A stretch of 64,000 nucleotides of DNA from Sphingopyxis sp. USTB-05 (lineage in GTDB: Bacteria > Pseudomonadota > Alphaproteobacteria > Sphingomonadales > Sphingomonadaceae), in the NCBI RefSeq assembly GCF_023822045.1, contig NZ_CP084712.1, positions 3,534,001-3,598,000 of the forward strand, given 5' to 3'. This document shows, piece after piece, positions 1 through 9,690 of this stretch (positions are counted from its first letter, which is position 1; the number at the start of each line of letters is the position of its first letter). The notes under the pieces are model-generated. The model saw nothing but the letters and a program-made list of their open reading frames with translations, ran no database searches and was not told where the DNA came from. The translations under genes and the position numbers were made by a program.

Positions 1-663
1 ATCTATCGCGCCGGCGCCAATGACGACGCGCTCGGCGTCGCCGGCCTGTTCGAAATCGCGCGCAATTTCAAAGCCGCTCCCGCCCCCGACCGCACGATCG
101 CCTTCGCCTTCTGGACCGCCGAGGAACGCGGGCTGCTCGGTTCGGAGGCCTATGCCCAAAACCCGATCTTCCCGGCGGAAAAAACCGTCGCCAACTTCGG
201 TCTCGACATCCTCCAGACCGCCGGCAAGGCAAAGGACGTCGTCCTCGTCGGCAAGGGACAGGGCACGCTGGAGGACGATCTCGCGCGCGTCGCCGCCACG
301 CAAGGCCGCACCGTCAGCGTCGAAAGCCTCCCCGAACGCGGCCTCTTTTACCGCGCCGACCATTTCAGCCTCGCCAAGCGCGGCGTCCCCGTCCTTCTGA
401 TGATGGGCATCGCGGGCGCCTCCGACCTTGTCGAGGGCGGCAAGCCCGCCGGGCAGGCATGGGTCGATGCCTATACCGGCAAATGCTATCATCAGGCGTG
501 CGACGCGTGGGACGAAAGCTGGAACTTGGACGGCGCGGTGCAGGACATCTCGATCTTCTATACGATCGGCGACGAACTCGCCCGCTCGGCCAAATGGCCG
601 GGCTGGAAGGACGGCAGCGAATTCAAGGCCGTTCGCGACAAGAGCGCGGCATCGCGGAAATAA
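1..663 (+). CDS. M28 family metallopeptidase, C-terminal part (5' end outside window)
   Basis: Open in frame from base 1, so the N-terminus lies upstream of the window; 220 residues remain. The piece carries metal-site motifs of co-catalytic zinc aminopeptidases of the M28 family: GANDDA (residues 5-10; Asp ligand), TAEERG (39-44; the Glu pair that supplies the general base and a ligand), and RADHF (118-122; His ligand before KRGVP). A cysteine pair (GKCYHQAC) near the C-terminus could form a disulphide, which fits an exported enzyme, but the signal peptide is not visible. Family call is from these motifs; substrate unknown. A repeat-filled gap of about 420 bases follows. Confidence 0.85.
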   Translation: MYRAGANDDALGVAGLFEIARNFKAAPAPDRTIAFAFWTAEERGLLGSEAYAQNPIFPAEKTVANFGLDILQTAGKAKDVVLVGKGQGTLEDDLARVAATQGRTVSVESLPERGLFYRADHFSLAKRGVPVLLMMGIAGASDLVEGGKPAGQAWVDAYTGKCYHQACDAWDESWNLDGAVQDISIFYTIGDELARSAKWPGWKDGSEFKAVRDKSAASRK

Positions 664-708
664 GCGGGCGGCGGTGACGGCTGACGGCCGGACGTGGACC
701 TCCTCATA

Positions 709-823
709 TCGTCACCCTCGAACGCGACGCGCGGCTCGTTCGACTTGACCCGGGGTCCCGCTGATGCCGAAGCCGGCGATTGCGGCAAAGAAGCGGAATC
801 CCGGGTCAAGCCCGGGATGACGA
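709..823. repeat. Family A intergenic palindrome, copy A1 (variant arm)
   Basis: Imperfect inverted repeat: a left arm reading gtcaccctcgaacgcg ... ttgacccggggtcccgc, a spacer containing gatgccgaagccgg, and a right arm agcggaatcccgggtcaag ... gggatgacga. The left arm carries an extra block around gaacgcgacgcgcggctcgt that also occurs, inverted, in copy A3. The 664-1086 gap contains this copy, A2 and a short leader for the next gene; I see no gene in it. Confidence 0.75.
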
Positions 824-858
824 AGTCCGGAAACGACCGGTTGCTGCCTTATCTATCT

Positions 859-952
859 TCGTCACCCCGGACCTGATCCGGGGTCCCACTTGATGCCGAA
901 GCCGGTAGATGCCGAAGAAAAGCGGGATCCCGGATCAGGTCCGGGATGACGA
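859..952. repeat. Family A intergenic palindrome, copy A2 (canonical)
   Basis: Left arm tcgtcaccccggacctgatc followed by cggggtcccac, spacer with tgatgccgaagccggtagatg, right arm agcgggatcccggatcagg then tccgggatgacga. The two arms are near-perfect reverse complements, so a transcript would fold into a long hairpin. It serves as the reference for the other family A copies in this window. Confidence 0.85.
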
Positions 953-1086
953 GGGTGGGGGGTCGAGCGGCCCTTCCCCACCCCCAAACCAGCCCTCTAC
1001 GCAGCACAAAGACAATCACACGCTGAAATAATATTGCGCCCGGCCCGTCGCTGCGCAACAAGCCCGTCATTCGATAGGAGATCCCG

Positions 1087-2901
1087 ATGCGCTTTGCCGT
1101 TGCCCTGATGCTGCTCCCCGTCCTGCCCCTCGCGCCGATGACCGCGCCTGCCTTCGCACAGGCTGCACCGCAAGCCGGGGCGCAGGACCAGGTCCTGCTC
1201 CAGTTCCTCGATCAGGCGTTCGAAGAGCGGCTGGGCCTCAGCCCCGAATCGCAGACCCAGCTCGGGCTCAAGACCAACTACGACAAGCTCGATGATTACA
1301 CCGACGCCGCATCGGTGCGCGAACAGGACCTCATGGAGCGCCAGCTCAAGGACATGCGCGCGCGCTTCAAGCCCGACCAGCTCGGCGAGAGTGCGCGCGT
1401 TAGCTACCGCTTGTTCGAATATGAAGTTGAACGCGGCCGCGAATCGCTCCGCTTTCGCAAGCTGCGCTTTCCCGTGTCGACCAACGGCAGCCCGGCGGGC
1501 GCGATCCCCGTCCTGCTGATCAACAATCACAAGGTCGACAGCGTGCAGGATGCCGAGGCCTATATCGCCCGCCTGCGCGACACCGATCGCGTGATGCGCG
1601 AAGTCGCGGCGACGATGCGCGAACAGGCCGCGGCGGGCATCATCCCCAACAAGGTCAATTTCGCCCCCGCGCGGGCCGATGCGCTCAAGGTGATCACGGG
1701 GGCGCCCTTCGGCGCCGGCGCCGATTCGACGCTGATGGCCGACTTCCGCAAAAAGGTCGACGCACTGGACGCGCCCGCCGCGACCAAGGCCAAGCTGATC
1801 GCCGAAGCAGGCGCCGCGCTCACCGGCCCGTTCAAGCATGGCTATGATACGCTGGTCGCCGCGATCGACGCGATCGAGCCCCAATCGAAGGGCAATTTCG
1901 GCGCGTGGAACCTCCCCGACGGCGCCGCTTATTACGCCGACCGGCTGAAAAGCTCGACCACCACCAGCCTTACCGCCGACCAGATTCACGACCTCGGCCT
2001 CGCCCAGGTCGCGGCGATCCGCGGCGAGATGGAGGCGATCAAGCGCGAGGTCGGCTTTACCGGTACGCTCGAACAATTTTTCGACCACATCCGCACCGAT
2101 CCGCAATTCAAATATCCGAACACCGAGGCGGGGCGCGAAACCTATCTCGCCGACGCGCGCGCGGTGATCGCATCGGTCATGGATGTCGCACCACGCTATT
2201 TCCGCGTGCTGCCCAAGGCCGCGCTGGAAGTGCGCGCGGTCGAGAAATGGCGCGAGGGGACGGCGTCGACCGCTTTTTACAACCCGCCCTCGGCCGACGG
2301 CACGCGTCCCGGCATCTATTACGTCAACCTCGTCGACATGAACCAGACGCAAAAGGTTCAGGTCGCCGGCATCGCCGCGCACGAAGGCGCGCCGGGCCAT
2401 CATTTCCAGATCGCGCGCCAACAGGAACTCACGGGCATCCCGAAGTTCCGCAAATTCGGCGGCTATGGCGCCTATATGGAGGGCTGGGGACTTTATTCGG
2501 AACGGCTCGCGAACGAGATGGGGGTCTACAAGACCCCCTATGACCGCTTCGGCATGCTGTCGCTGCAGGTGTGGCGCGCGATCCGCCTGGTGCTCGACAC
2601 CGGCATCCATTCGAAACGTTGGACGCGCGAACAGGCGATCGCCTATTTCAAGGCGAACAGTTCGGTGTCGGACACCGACATCGCGCGCGAAGTCGACCGC
2701 TATTTCAACTGGCCGGGTCAGGCGACGAGTTACATGGTCGGCCAGCTCAAGATCGCCGAACTCCGCAAACGCGCCGAAACGGAACTCGGCCCACGTTTCG
2801 ACATCCGCGACTTCCACGAAGCGGTGCTGAGCGAAGGCGCACTACCGCTCGACATTCTCGAAGAACAGGTGACGCGCTATATCGCGGCAAAGAAGAAGTA
2901 A
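1087..2901 (+). CDS. DUF885 family exported metallohydrolase
   Basis: 604 residues with a signal peptide (hydrophobic stretch about 4-22, likely cut after AFA near residue 25), so periplasmic or secreted. It has the DUF885 signature: HEGAPGHH at about 432-439 with a further acidic ligand candidate in YMEGWG (about 463-468), a gluzincin-like zinc site (HExxxGH). Proteins of this family are predicted carboxypeptidase-like hydrolases, but the substrate is not known. The start is set by an AGGAG ribosome site in cgataggagatcccgatg. It is a monocistronic gene flanked by repeats and an orphan. Confidence 0.85.
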   Translation: MRFAVALMLLPVLPLAPMTAPAFAQAAPQAGAQDQVLLQFLDQAFEERLGLSPESQTQLGLKTNYDKLDDYTDAASVREQDLMERQLKDMRARFKPDQLGESARVSYRLFEYEVERGRESLRFRKLRFPVSTNGSPAGAIPVLLINNHKVDSVQDAEAYIARLRDTDRVMREVAATMREQAAAGIIPNKVNFAPARADALKVITGAPFGAGADSTLMADFRKKVDALDAPAATKAKLIAEAGAALTGPFKHGYDTLVAAIDAIEPQSKGNFGAWNLPDGAAYYADRLKSSTTTSLTADQIHDLGLAQVAAIRGEMEAIKREVGFTGTLEQFFDHIRTDPQFKYPNTEAGRETYLADARAVIASVMDVAPRYFRVLPKAALEVRAVEKWREGTASTAFYNPPSADGTRPGIYYVNLVDMNQTQKVQVAGIAAHEGAPGHHFQIARQQELTGIPKFRKFGGYGAYMEGWGLYSERLANEMGVYKTPYDRFGMLSLQVWRAIRLVLDTGIHSKRWTREQAIAYFKANSSVSDTDIAREVDRYFNWPGQATSYMVGQLKIAELRKRAETELGPRFDIRDFHEAVLSEGALPLDILEEQVTRYIAAKKK

Positions 2902-2976
2902 CCCCGCGCCACCGACGGCCGGTTTGGGGTGGGAAGCTGCCATTGACGGGCTAGGTGTAAGAGGTAGTTTGAGGAG

Positions 2977-3306
2977 ATGCCCACGAAGTCTCTCTATCTG
3001 TTCGGCTATGAGTCTCCAGCCGAGTTTCGGTCAAACGCTGACGCGGGCACCGATTTTGAATCTAGCACTGGCGTTTGGATTTCCGGGGCGGGTGAAGAAC
3101 AGGCGCTCCAGTGGGGAAGAACCGTCGCCGAGCATTTCGTCGCGTGGCTGTTCGAGCATTCAGGCAACGAGCCTTACTCGTGGGAAGCGGCGCAATTCGC
3201 TGATTGGATCGAGACAAATCCTTCCATCCAAAAAGCGGCAACGAGCTTTCCAATTGTTGCTATCGGCGAGCTGCCGGATTTCGCGCAGCTCTTACGGCAG
3301 GCCTAA
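2977..3306 (+). CDS. Hypothetical protein, A/T-richer orphan
   Basis: 109 residues, no signal peptide or membrane segment, acidic overall, with several aromatic residues (LYLFGYES, WISGAGEEQALQWGR). I do not recognise a family. A GAGGAG sequence lies directly before the ATG. Codon use is visibly less GC-biased than in the neighbours (tct, ttt, aaa, act are common), which suggests recent acquisition. It sits between DUF885 and repeat copy A3. The form resembles small immunity-like proteins of polymorphic toxin loci, but no toxin is adjacent, so this is only a thought. Confidence 0.6.
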   Translation: MPTKSLYLFGYESPAEFRSNADAGTDFESSTGVWISGAGEEQALQWGRTVAEHFVAWLFEHSGNEPYSWEAAQFADWIETNPSIQKAATSFPIVAIGELPDFAQLLRQA

Positions 3307-3390
3307 ACGTCCGCAATCGGTCGTTTCCTGCCATTCGATCCAGATTGGCGGCAAATGACCGATATGGGGTGGTGAGCGGACATCCCACTT

Positions 3391-3508
3391 CCGTCATCCC
3401 GGGCTCGACCCGGGATCCCGCTTATTGAAGGCACTGGCACGCTTCACGAAATAGCGGGACCCCGGATCAAGTCGAACGAGCCACGTGTCGCGTTCGAGGG
3501 TGACGATA
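3391..3508. repeat. Family A intergenic palindrome, copy A3 (variant arm)
   Basis: Left arm ccgtcatcccgggctcgacc then cgggatcccgctt; right arm agcgggaccccggatcaagt followed by a variant block (cgaacgagccacgtgtcgcg) and ttcgagggtgacgat. The variant block is the reverse complement of the extra block in A1, so the two copies carry the same module on opposite ends. Confidence 0.75.
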
Positions 3509-3574
3509 TTGGGAAGTCGGCAACCGCTCGAAACCCACCTTGCCCCGCTCCTCACGCGCGCTTAATCCACGCCC

Positions 3575-4150
3575 ATGACCGGCGAGAAAATCTTCATCAG
3601 CGCGAACGATCTGCTCGCCGACTCCTTCCGGCTCGGCATGCAGGTGCTGGACAGCGGCTTCCAGCCGACGCACCTCGTCGGCATCTGGCGCGGCGGCGCG
3701 CCGGTCGGGATCGCGGTGCAGGAATTGCTCGACTATCACGGCCGGCATTGCGACCATATCGCGATCCGCACCTCTTCCTATCACGGCATCGACAAACAGG
3801 ATGCGCACGTCAAAGTCTTCGCTTTGGGCTATCTGATCGACACGCTGAACCCCGAGGACCGGCTGCTGATCATCGACGATGTGTTCGACAGCGGTCGCAG
3901 CATCCGTGCCTTCATCGCCGAACTGAAGGCGCGCTGTCGCAACAATATGCCGCGCGACATCCGCATCGCGACCGTCTGGTACAAACCCGGCCGCAACGTC
4001 ACCGACCTTCGCCCCGACTTCTTCGTCCACGAAACCGATCAATGGCTGATCTTCCCGCACGAGGTCGACGGGCTGACGGTCGACGAAATCCGCCGGCACA
4101 AGCCCGAGGCCGCCATCATCCTGCGCGAAGAGGACACGCCCGATGCCTGA
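3575..4150 (+). CDS. Phosphoribosyltransferase (hypoxanthine/purine type)
   Basis: 191 residues. A type I phosphoribosyltransferase fold is indicated by the PRPP-binding loop [13 protein letters not shown] (about residues 96-108) and the WRGGAPVG loop near residue 48. These enzymes join a free base to PRPP to give a nucleotide in the cytoplasm. Its stop codon overlaps the start of the adenine-type deaminase by 8 bases, so the two are co-translated. The pairing suggests it takes the deaminase product hypoxanthine to IMP; base specificity cannot be read from the sequence, and xanthine or guanine remain possible. Confidence 0.8.
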   Translation: MTGEKIFISANDLLADSFRLGMQVLDSGFQPTHLVGIWRGGAPVGIAVQELLDYHGRHCDHIAIRTSSYHGIDKQDAHVKVFALGYLIDTLNPEDRLLIIDDVFDSGRSIRAFIAELKARCRNNMPRDIRIATVWYKPGRNVTDLRPDFFVHETDQWLIFPHEVDGLTVDEIRRHKPEAAIILREEDTPDA

Positions 4151-5168
4151 TGGTTTTGCGTCGGCGGCAGAACGCGCCGCCTTCATCGCCGGCCTGCCCA
4201 AGGCCGAACTCCACCTCCATATCGAAGGCTCGCTCGAACCCGAACTGATGTTCGACCTGGCGCAGCGCAACGCCGTCGCCATCCCCTTCGCGTCGGTCGA
4301 GGATGTGCGCGCCGCCTATGCCTTCTCGAACCTCCAGGATTTCCTCGACATCTATTATCAGGGGATGGGCGTCCTTCGGACCGAGCAGGATTTTTATGAC
4401 CTGACCGCGGCCTATCTCGCGCGCGCTCACGCCGATGCCGTCCGCCACGTCGAAATCTTCTTTGACCCGCAGGGGCATACGACACGCGGCGTCGCCTTTG
4501 AAACCGTCATTGCGGGCATCACCCGCGCGCTCGGCGATGCGGCGGCAAGCCATGGCATGACGTCGAAACTCATCATGTGCTTCCTCCGCCATCTCAGCGA
4601 GGCCGAAGCCGAAAAGACGCTCGACGAAGCGCTGCCCTTTCTCGAACGCATCGACGGCGTCGGGCTCGATTCGTCGGAGGTCGGCCACCCGCCCGCCAAG
4701 TTCGAACGCGTCTTCGCGCGCGCCCGCGGCCTCGGCCTCAAACTCGTCGCGCATGCGGGCGAGGAGGGCCCGCCCGCCTATGTTCATGAGGCGCTCGACC
4801 TGCTCAGGGTCGACCGCATCGACCATGGCAACCGCAGCCTCGAAGACCCCGCGCTCGTCGCGCGCCTCGCGGCAGAGGGCATGACGCTTACCGTCTGCCC
4901 GCTCTCGAACCTGAAGCTTTGCGTGGTGGACGACATCGCCGGCCATCCGTTGGGGACCATGCTCGCCGCCGGGCTCCGCGCGACCGTGAACAGTGACGAT
5001 CCCAGCTATTTCGGCGGCTATGTGAACGCCAATTACCAGGCGGTCGCCGACGCGCTCGACCTGTCGAAGGACGACCTCCTGACGCTCGCGCGCAACAGCT
5101 TCACCGGATCGTTCCTGAGCGATGTCGACAAGGCCAAGAACCTGGCCGCAATCGACGCCTACGCCTGA
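4143..5168 (+). CDS. Adenine/adenosine deaminase, most like adenine deaminase (EC 3.5.4.2)
   Basis: 341 residues of the amidohydrolase-fold deaminases. Visible zinc and catalytic motifs: ELHLHIEGS (about 21-29), VAHAGEEGP (about 202-210), RIDHGN (about 223-228), and [11 protein letters not shown] (about 282-292). The forms [10 protein letters not shown] and [10 protein letters not shown] are those I associate with the adenine deaminase subgroup (Aah1/PA0148-like) rather than adenosine deaminases; this subgroup call is from memory of the families. Together with the overlapping phosphoribosyltransferase it would convert adenine to hypoxanthine and then IMP. Start chosen at the ATG that overlaps the upstream gene. 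Confidence 0.85.
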   Translation: MPDGFASAAERAAFIAGLPKAELHLHIEGSLEPELMFDLAQRNAVAIPFASVEDVRAAYAFSNLQDFLDIYYQGMGVLRTEQDFYDLTAAYLARAHADAVRHVEIFFDPQGHTTRGVAFETVIAGITRALGDAAASHGMTSKLIMCFLRHLSEAEAEKTLDEALPFLERIDGVGLDSSEVGHPPAKFERVFARARGLGLKLVAHAGEEGPPAYVHEALDLLRVDRIDHGNRSLEDPALVARLAAEGMTLTVCPLSNLKLCVVDDIAGHPLGTMLAAGLRATVNSDDPSYFGGYVNANYQAVADALDLSKDDLLTLARNSFTGSFLSDVDKAKNLAAIDAYA

Positions 5169-5215
5169 GCCGACTCAGGAAGCAGAGACGACGGATAACG
5201 ACCGGTTGTTGCCGT

Positions 5216-5354
5216 AAAATCCTCCCCGCTTGCGGGGAGGGGGACCGCCGAAGGCGGTGGAGGGGGCTCGCGGCTTTCGGCGAGGCTGCGCAGTTGCGCT
5301 CCCCCCCTCCGTCAGCGCTTCGCGCTGCCACCTCCCCACAAGTGGGGAGGATTT
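5216..5354. repeat. Family B intergenic repeat (cctccccgc... type)
   Basis: Left end aatcctccccgcttgcgggg then agggggaccgccgaaggcgg; right end gtcagcgcttcgcgctgcc and acctccccacaagtggggag gatt. It consists of several short hairpins (ctccccgcttgcggggag, accgccgaaggcggt, cagcgcttcgcgctg, ctccccacaagtggggag) between terminal inverted ends. It fills the gap between two convergent genes. Only one copy is seen here, but the modular form is typical of a dispersed element. Confidence 0.75.
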
Positions 5355-5417
5355 CATCGTCCGCTCCCCACGCCAAAGCCGCTATTCAAGGCCGGCTTCC
5401 AGCCGAGCCCCCTCGGC

Positions 5418-6494
<1,077 letters not shown>

Positions 6495-6627
6495 TCAGGC
6501 GTGCTGGGCCTTTGTCGCCTTCAACGCTTGTCACATATCGACTGCGCTGCACGCGCACCCGCGTCAACGAAAGCCGCCGCCAATACTGCCAGAGCGGTGG
6601 TTTCTCAGGCCCGGCCGTGCGACCGGT

Positions 6628-7017
6628 TCAAAATTCGGGACCGATCGAGCCCGGAACGATGAACTTCAGGCCCTGCAACCGAACGACATCATCGCCCGCA
6701 CAAACCGGCGCAGCGATCAATCGCATCCACCGCCGCGGCGCCCGCGCTGGTTTGATTTCGACGTCGAGCGTGAAGCCGCGGCGATGCCTGATCGCATAGG
6801 CGCGCAGCTTCTCCATCGCCGCGCGCGATCCCTCGGTGTAGAGCGCGACGGCCTCGTGGCGCGCCACTGCCACCCCGCGCGGAATGCCGAATATGTCATA
6901 GACCTCGTCCGACCAGCTCAGCCGGTCATCGTCGGTCAGATCGCATTCCCACTGGCCCAGCCGGGCAGGCCGAACCGGCGCCACGACATCGTCCAGATCG
7001 GGAACCGGGTCTAGCAT
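6628..7017 (-). CDS. Small stand-alone PAS domain protein
   Basis: About 129 residues from an ATG preceded by GGGAACGAG; an in-frame TTG start at 7110 would add 31 residues. The body has a single PAS fold of the PAS_3 kind: GQWECDL, SWSDEVYDIFGIPRG, FTLDVEIKPA, RWMRLIAAPV, and a closing strand KFIVPG. There is no output domain. Stand-alone PAS proteins usually sense a ligand or pass a signal by protein contact; partner unknown. Between the MreB paralogue and the RNase H-like gene on the same strand. Confidence 0.65.
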   Translation of the reverse strand: MLDPVPDLDDVVAPVRPARLGQWECDLTDDDRLSWSDEVYDIFGIPRGVAVARHEAVALYTEGSRAAMEKLRAYAIRHRRGFTLDVEIKPARAPRRWMRLIAAPVCAGDDVVRLQGLKFIVPGSIGPEF

Positions 7018-7195
7018 CTCGTTCCCATGCAACTGACCGAGCTCGAAAAAGCGATCACGCTCATACAGCGGCCAGCTGTGATGTACGGGCAAGGGATAAG
7101 TTTGCTTCAACGCGCCGGTCTTCCATCAGGTCCCGCCAAGGATAGGCGCGCGGCGCTTAACAACTCATGATGTCGATTGACAGTCCTTCCACGTT

Positions 7196-7573
7196 CTACC
7201 GTCCGCGCGCCAGCGCGATGCCCGCCAGATTTTGCGTCCGCTTGATGTGACGCACGATCGGCAGCGGCCCTGCACCGACAAGGGCTTGAAACGCAGCCAA
7301 GTGATCCGCCGCTTCGCCCCGCGCCCGCACGGCGCCGGTCGCCTGCTCCACCACCGCCACCGCATCGCCGAGCAGAACGAAGTCCGTCAGTTCCAGATCG
7401 CGTGCCAGCCGCAGTGCCGCGATCAGCGCCAGCCACTCGGCATCCATGCTGCTGCCGATCCCGGCATCGCGCACGACCACGGCCGCGCCGCCCGTCACGA
7501 CGGCGGTTTCCATCCGCCCCGGATTGGGCCGACATCCACCATCGAAATAGATTTTGATCCGGCGCGCCATCAT
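7196..7573 (-). CDS. RNase H-like fold protein, catalytic set apparently incomplete
   Basis: 125 residues. Shows an RNase HI core: YFDGGCRPNPG with the first Asp (about residue 10), DAEWLALIAAL with Glu (about 45), and LLGDAVAVV with Asp (about 69). The last helix reads RTQNLAGIALA where active RNase HI has an Asp next to the Asn-containing motif (NxxAD); here Gly replaces it. It may therefore have weak or no nuclease activity, or the final acid is supplied elsewhere. Preceded by a G-rich ribosome site at two consecutive ATG codons. Last gene of the minus-strand run that includes the TonB receptor. Confidence 0.7.
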   Translation of the reverse strand: MMARRIKIYFDGGCRPNPGRMETAVVTGGAAVVVRDAGIGSSMDAEWLALIAALRLARDLELTDFVLLGDAVAVVEQATGAVRARGEAADHLAAFQALVGAGPLPIVRHIKRTQNLAGIALARGR

Positions 7574-7590
7574 CCCCTTCCCTTAGCTGG

Positions 7591-9690
7591 TCAGAACTTT
7601 CCGCGCACCGAAAAGGAAAAGATCGGGCCGATCAGCCGATCGCGTTCTTCGACGAAGCTGACTGGGCTTTCCCCACGGACGCCGGTATAGGCCGTCCGAT
7701 CGCGCTTCGAACGGGCATTCGCAATGTTGCGGATCGACGCCCGCACGGTCAGGCCCATTACATCCTTATGCTCGACAAAGACCGAGGCCCAGACCGGCCC
7801 TTCCCAGACCTTATCGACCTGGGTGCGCCGATAGTTGGGCTGATAGTGCGAATATTCGACATCGCCGCCCCACGCCCAGTCGCTGGCCGGAATATCGTGG
7901 CGCAGGCCCAGGCTGATCACCGTGTCGGTGAAGCCGTTCCATTGCCTTTTTTCGCCGGTGAAGGGGTCGCGAAGCGAACTCTTCTGCAGCAGCATCCGGG
8001 GTTCGAGCCGCATTCCCTTGATCCCGGCGGGATCGAGGTTGATCGTCGCGGTCCAGTCGATCGCGCCCGCCTTGGCCTTCGCAATATTGCCGACCGCTTC
8101 GCCATTGGCGCCGATCGGGATCACATCGACGCGGTCCTCGACGTCGCGATAGATCAGGATGACCTTGGTCGAGCCCCAGGCGCCAAACTTCTTGTTGATC
8201 TCGGCCTCATAGGTCCAGTCCTGCTGCGGCCGCAGGTCGTTGTTGCTCTCATTCTGGTTGCCGTCGTTCAAGAAGGCACGCGCGAGGAAATCATAGAAGC
8301 TGAGTTGTAGCACGCGGCGCCGCAGCTTCACCGATACATCGAAATCGGGCGATGGCGTCCAGGCGAGCGAGATCGACCCCTTTGGCCGGAAAAAGCTGCG
8401 CGTCAGCCCGTTCATCCCGGTCTGGGTGATCGTCGAATGCTCGGCCCCCGCAATGATCTGGAAATTCAGCTTGTCGGTCAGCTTGCGCCCAAAGCTTAGC
8501 AAACCTTCATAGCGATCCTCGCTGACCCCGCCGGTGCCGCCCTCAAACGGCTGGTCGACCCATGCCCCTGACGGATCGAGAACCGCGATCGACGCAACAT
8601 TGTCGAGCGTGTTGAACGCCGCCTCGCCCGACAATTGCCAGTCGCCGCCGAACATCTTCCACTGATATTCACCGCGCCCGATCGTCTCGCCCAGATCGCC
8701 GGTCTGTGCAAAGCGGTCGCCGGTGGCGACACCGCCTTCGGGCGTCGTGACGATTTCCTGCCGGTAAGGCTCGTGACTGAAGCGGCGGAGGCCGATCAGT
8801 TTCAGCTTTCCGGGGCCGAAACCGAACTGGTAATCGCCGCTGACCTCGTAATTCCAGCTATCGGCATTTTCATACACCGTGCGAAGGCGATCGGGCAGGC
8901 CGGGGCCCGTGCGCAGGCCGTCCTCATAATAGCGGTCATATTTGCGCTGATAATGGCCGCCAAGGTTGGCGACGGTGTCGCCCGCCGGGTCCCAGGTAAT
9001 CCGCCCCGACAGCTTCGGCGTGTCGTAATGCGTGTTCCAGATATCCTTGCGCCGTTCGGTGATATTGCCCGCGCCATCATAGATCAGCGTTGGCCCGCCC
9101 GCGCCGCTACGCGCCGAATCATCATTGTTCAGCGCAACCTCATATTCGACCGCCCCGGTGCGGCCGCGCACCGACACGTCGGCGCGAGTGAACAGCGGGT
9201 CGGTGTAATGCGCGCGGAACTCGGGTTTCCAAGAAAATTGCCCGGAAAAGGCGTCGGCGCGATAGACGATATTGGCGACCTGCCCCGACAGCCCGGGAAT
9301 GTTGAGCGTTGCGCCATCGACAATCTCGATCCGCTCGACATTGCCTGCGGGGATACGCGACAACTGGGTATACATGTCGTCGCCCTTGTTCGACGGCCGC
9401 TCGCCGTTGAACAGGACATTGCCCGTCGCCTGCCCCAGTCCGCGCAGATTTTCGTTGTCACGAATCTGGAAGCTCGGGACCTGGATCAACATGTCATATG
9501 CATTGTTGGGCGCGTAGCGTGCGAAGTCAGCGGGGGCATAGACCTGCCGCGCCGCATTGCTGATGCCCCCGGCGGGCGCTTCGGTCGCCGCAGGCGGCGG
9601 CGTGTCGCCGGTCGGGGCCGCGACCTCCTGCGCCAGCGCGGGGGCAGAAATCGCGGCCGCGACCGCGATCAGGCTGGTCCATCGCTTCAC
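7591..9690 (-). CDS. TonB-dependent outer-membrane receptor
   Basis: 699 residues, GTG start. Signal peptide to about residue 21 (SAPALAQ). A plug domain spans about 50-160 with DMLIQVPSF, NVLFNGERPSNKGDD, and RIEIVDGATLNIPG; the remainder is a beta-barrel of alternating aromatic strands ending in FSFSVRGKF, with the C-terminal Phe expected for BAM recognition. No Ton box could be named with certainty. Substrate unknown. The GTG overlaps the stop of the upstream repeat-protein gene by two bases, so the two are coupled, and the pair lies downstream of the BlaI/M56 regulators, which suggests shared control. Confidence 0.88.
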   Translation of the reverse strand: MKRWTSLIAVAAAISAPALAQEVAAPTGDTPPPAATEAPAGGISNAARQVYAPADFARYAPNNAYDMLIQVPSFQIRDNENLRGLGQATGNVLFNGERPSNKGDDMYTQLSRIPAGNVERIEIVDGATLNIPGLSGQVANIVYRADAFSGQFSWKPEFRAHYTDPLFTRADVSVRGRTGAVEYEVALNNDDSARSGAGGPTLIYDGAGNITERRKDIWNTHYDTPKLSGRITWDPAGDTVANLGGHYQRKYDRYYEDGLRTGPGLPDRLRTVYENADSWNYEVSGDYQFGFGPGKLKLIGLRRFSHEPYRQEIVTTPEGGVATGDRFAQTGDLGETIGRGEYQWKMFGGDWQLSGEAAFNTLDNVASIAVLDPSGAWVDQPFEGGTGGVSEDRYEGLLSFGRKLTDKLNFQIIAGAEHSTITQTGMNGLTRSFFRPKGSISLAWTPSPDFDVSVKLRRRVLQLSFYDFLARAFLNDGNQNESNNDLRPQQDWTYEAEINKKFGAWGSTKVILIYRDVEDRVDVIPIGANGEAVGNIAKAKAGAIDWTATINLDPAGIKGMRLEPRMLLQKSSLRDPFTGEKRQWNGFTDTVISLGLRHDIPASDWAWGGDVEYSHYQPNYRRTQVDKVWEGPVWASVFVEHKDVMGLTVRASIRNIANARSKRDRTAYTGVRGESPVSFVEERDRLIGPIFSFSVRGKF

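Noticed and set aside
997..2817. Long minus-strand frame of about 600 codons
   Set aside because: Antisense shadow of the DUF885 gene, a usual effect of GC-rich codon bias; His/Arg/Ala-rich with no domain.
5169..5417. Possible CRISPR-like repeat cluster
   Set aside because: The hairpins differ from each other and there are no regular spacers; it is one composite intergenic element.
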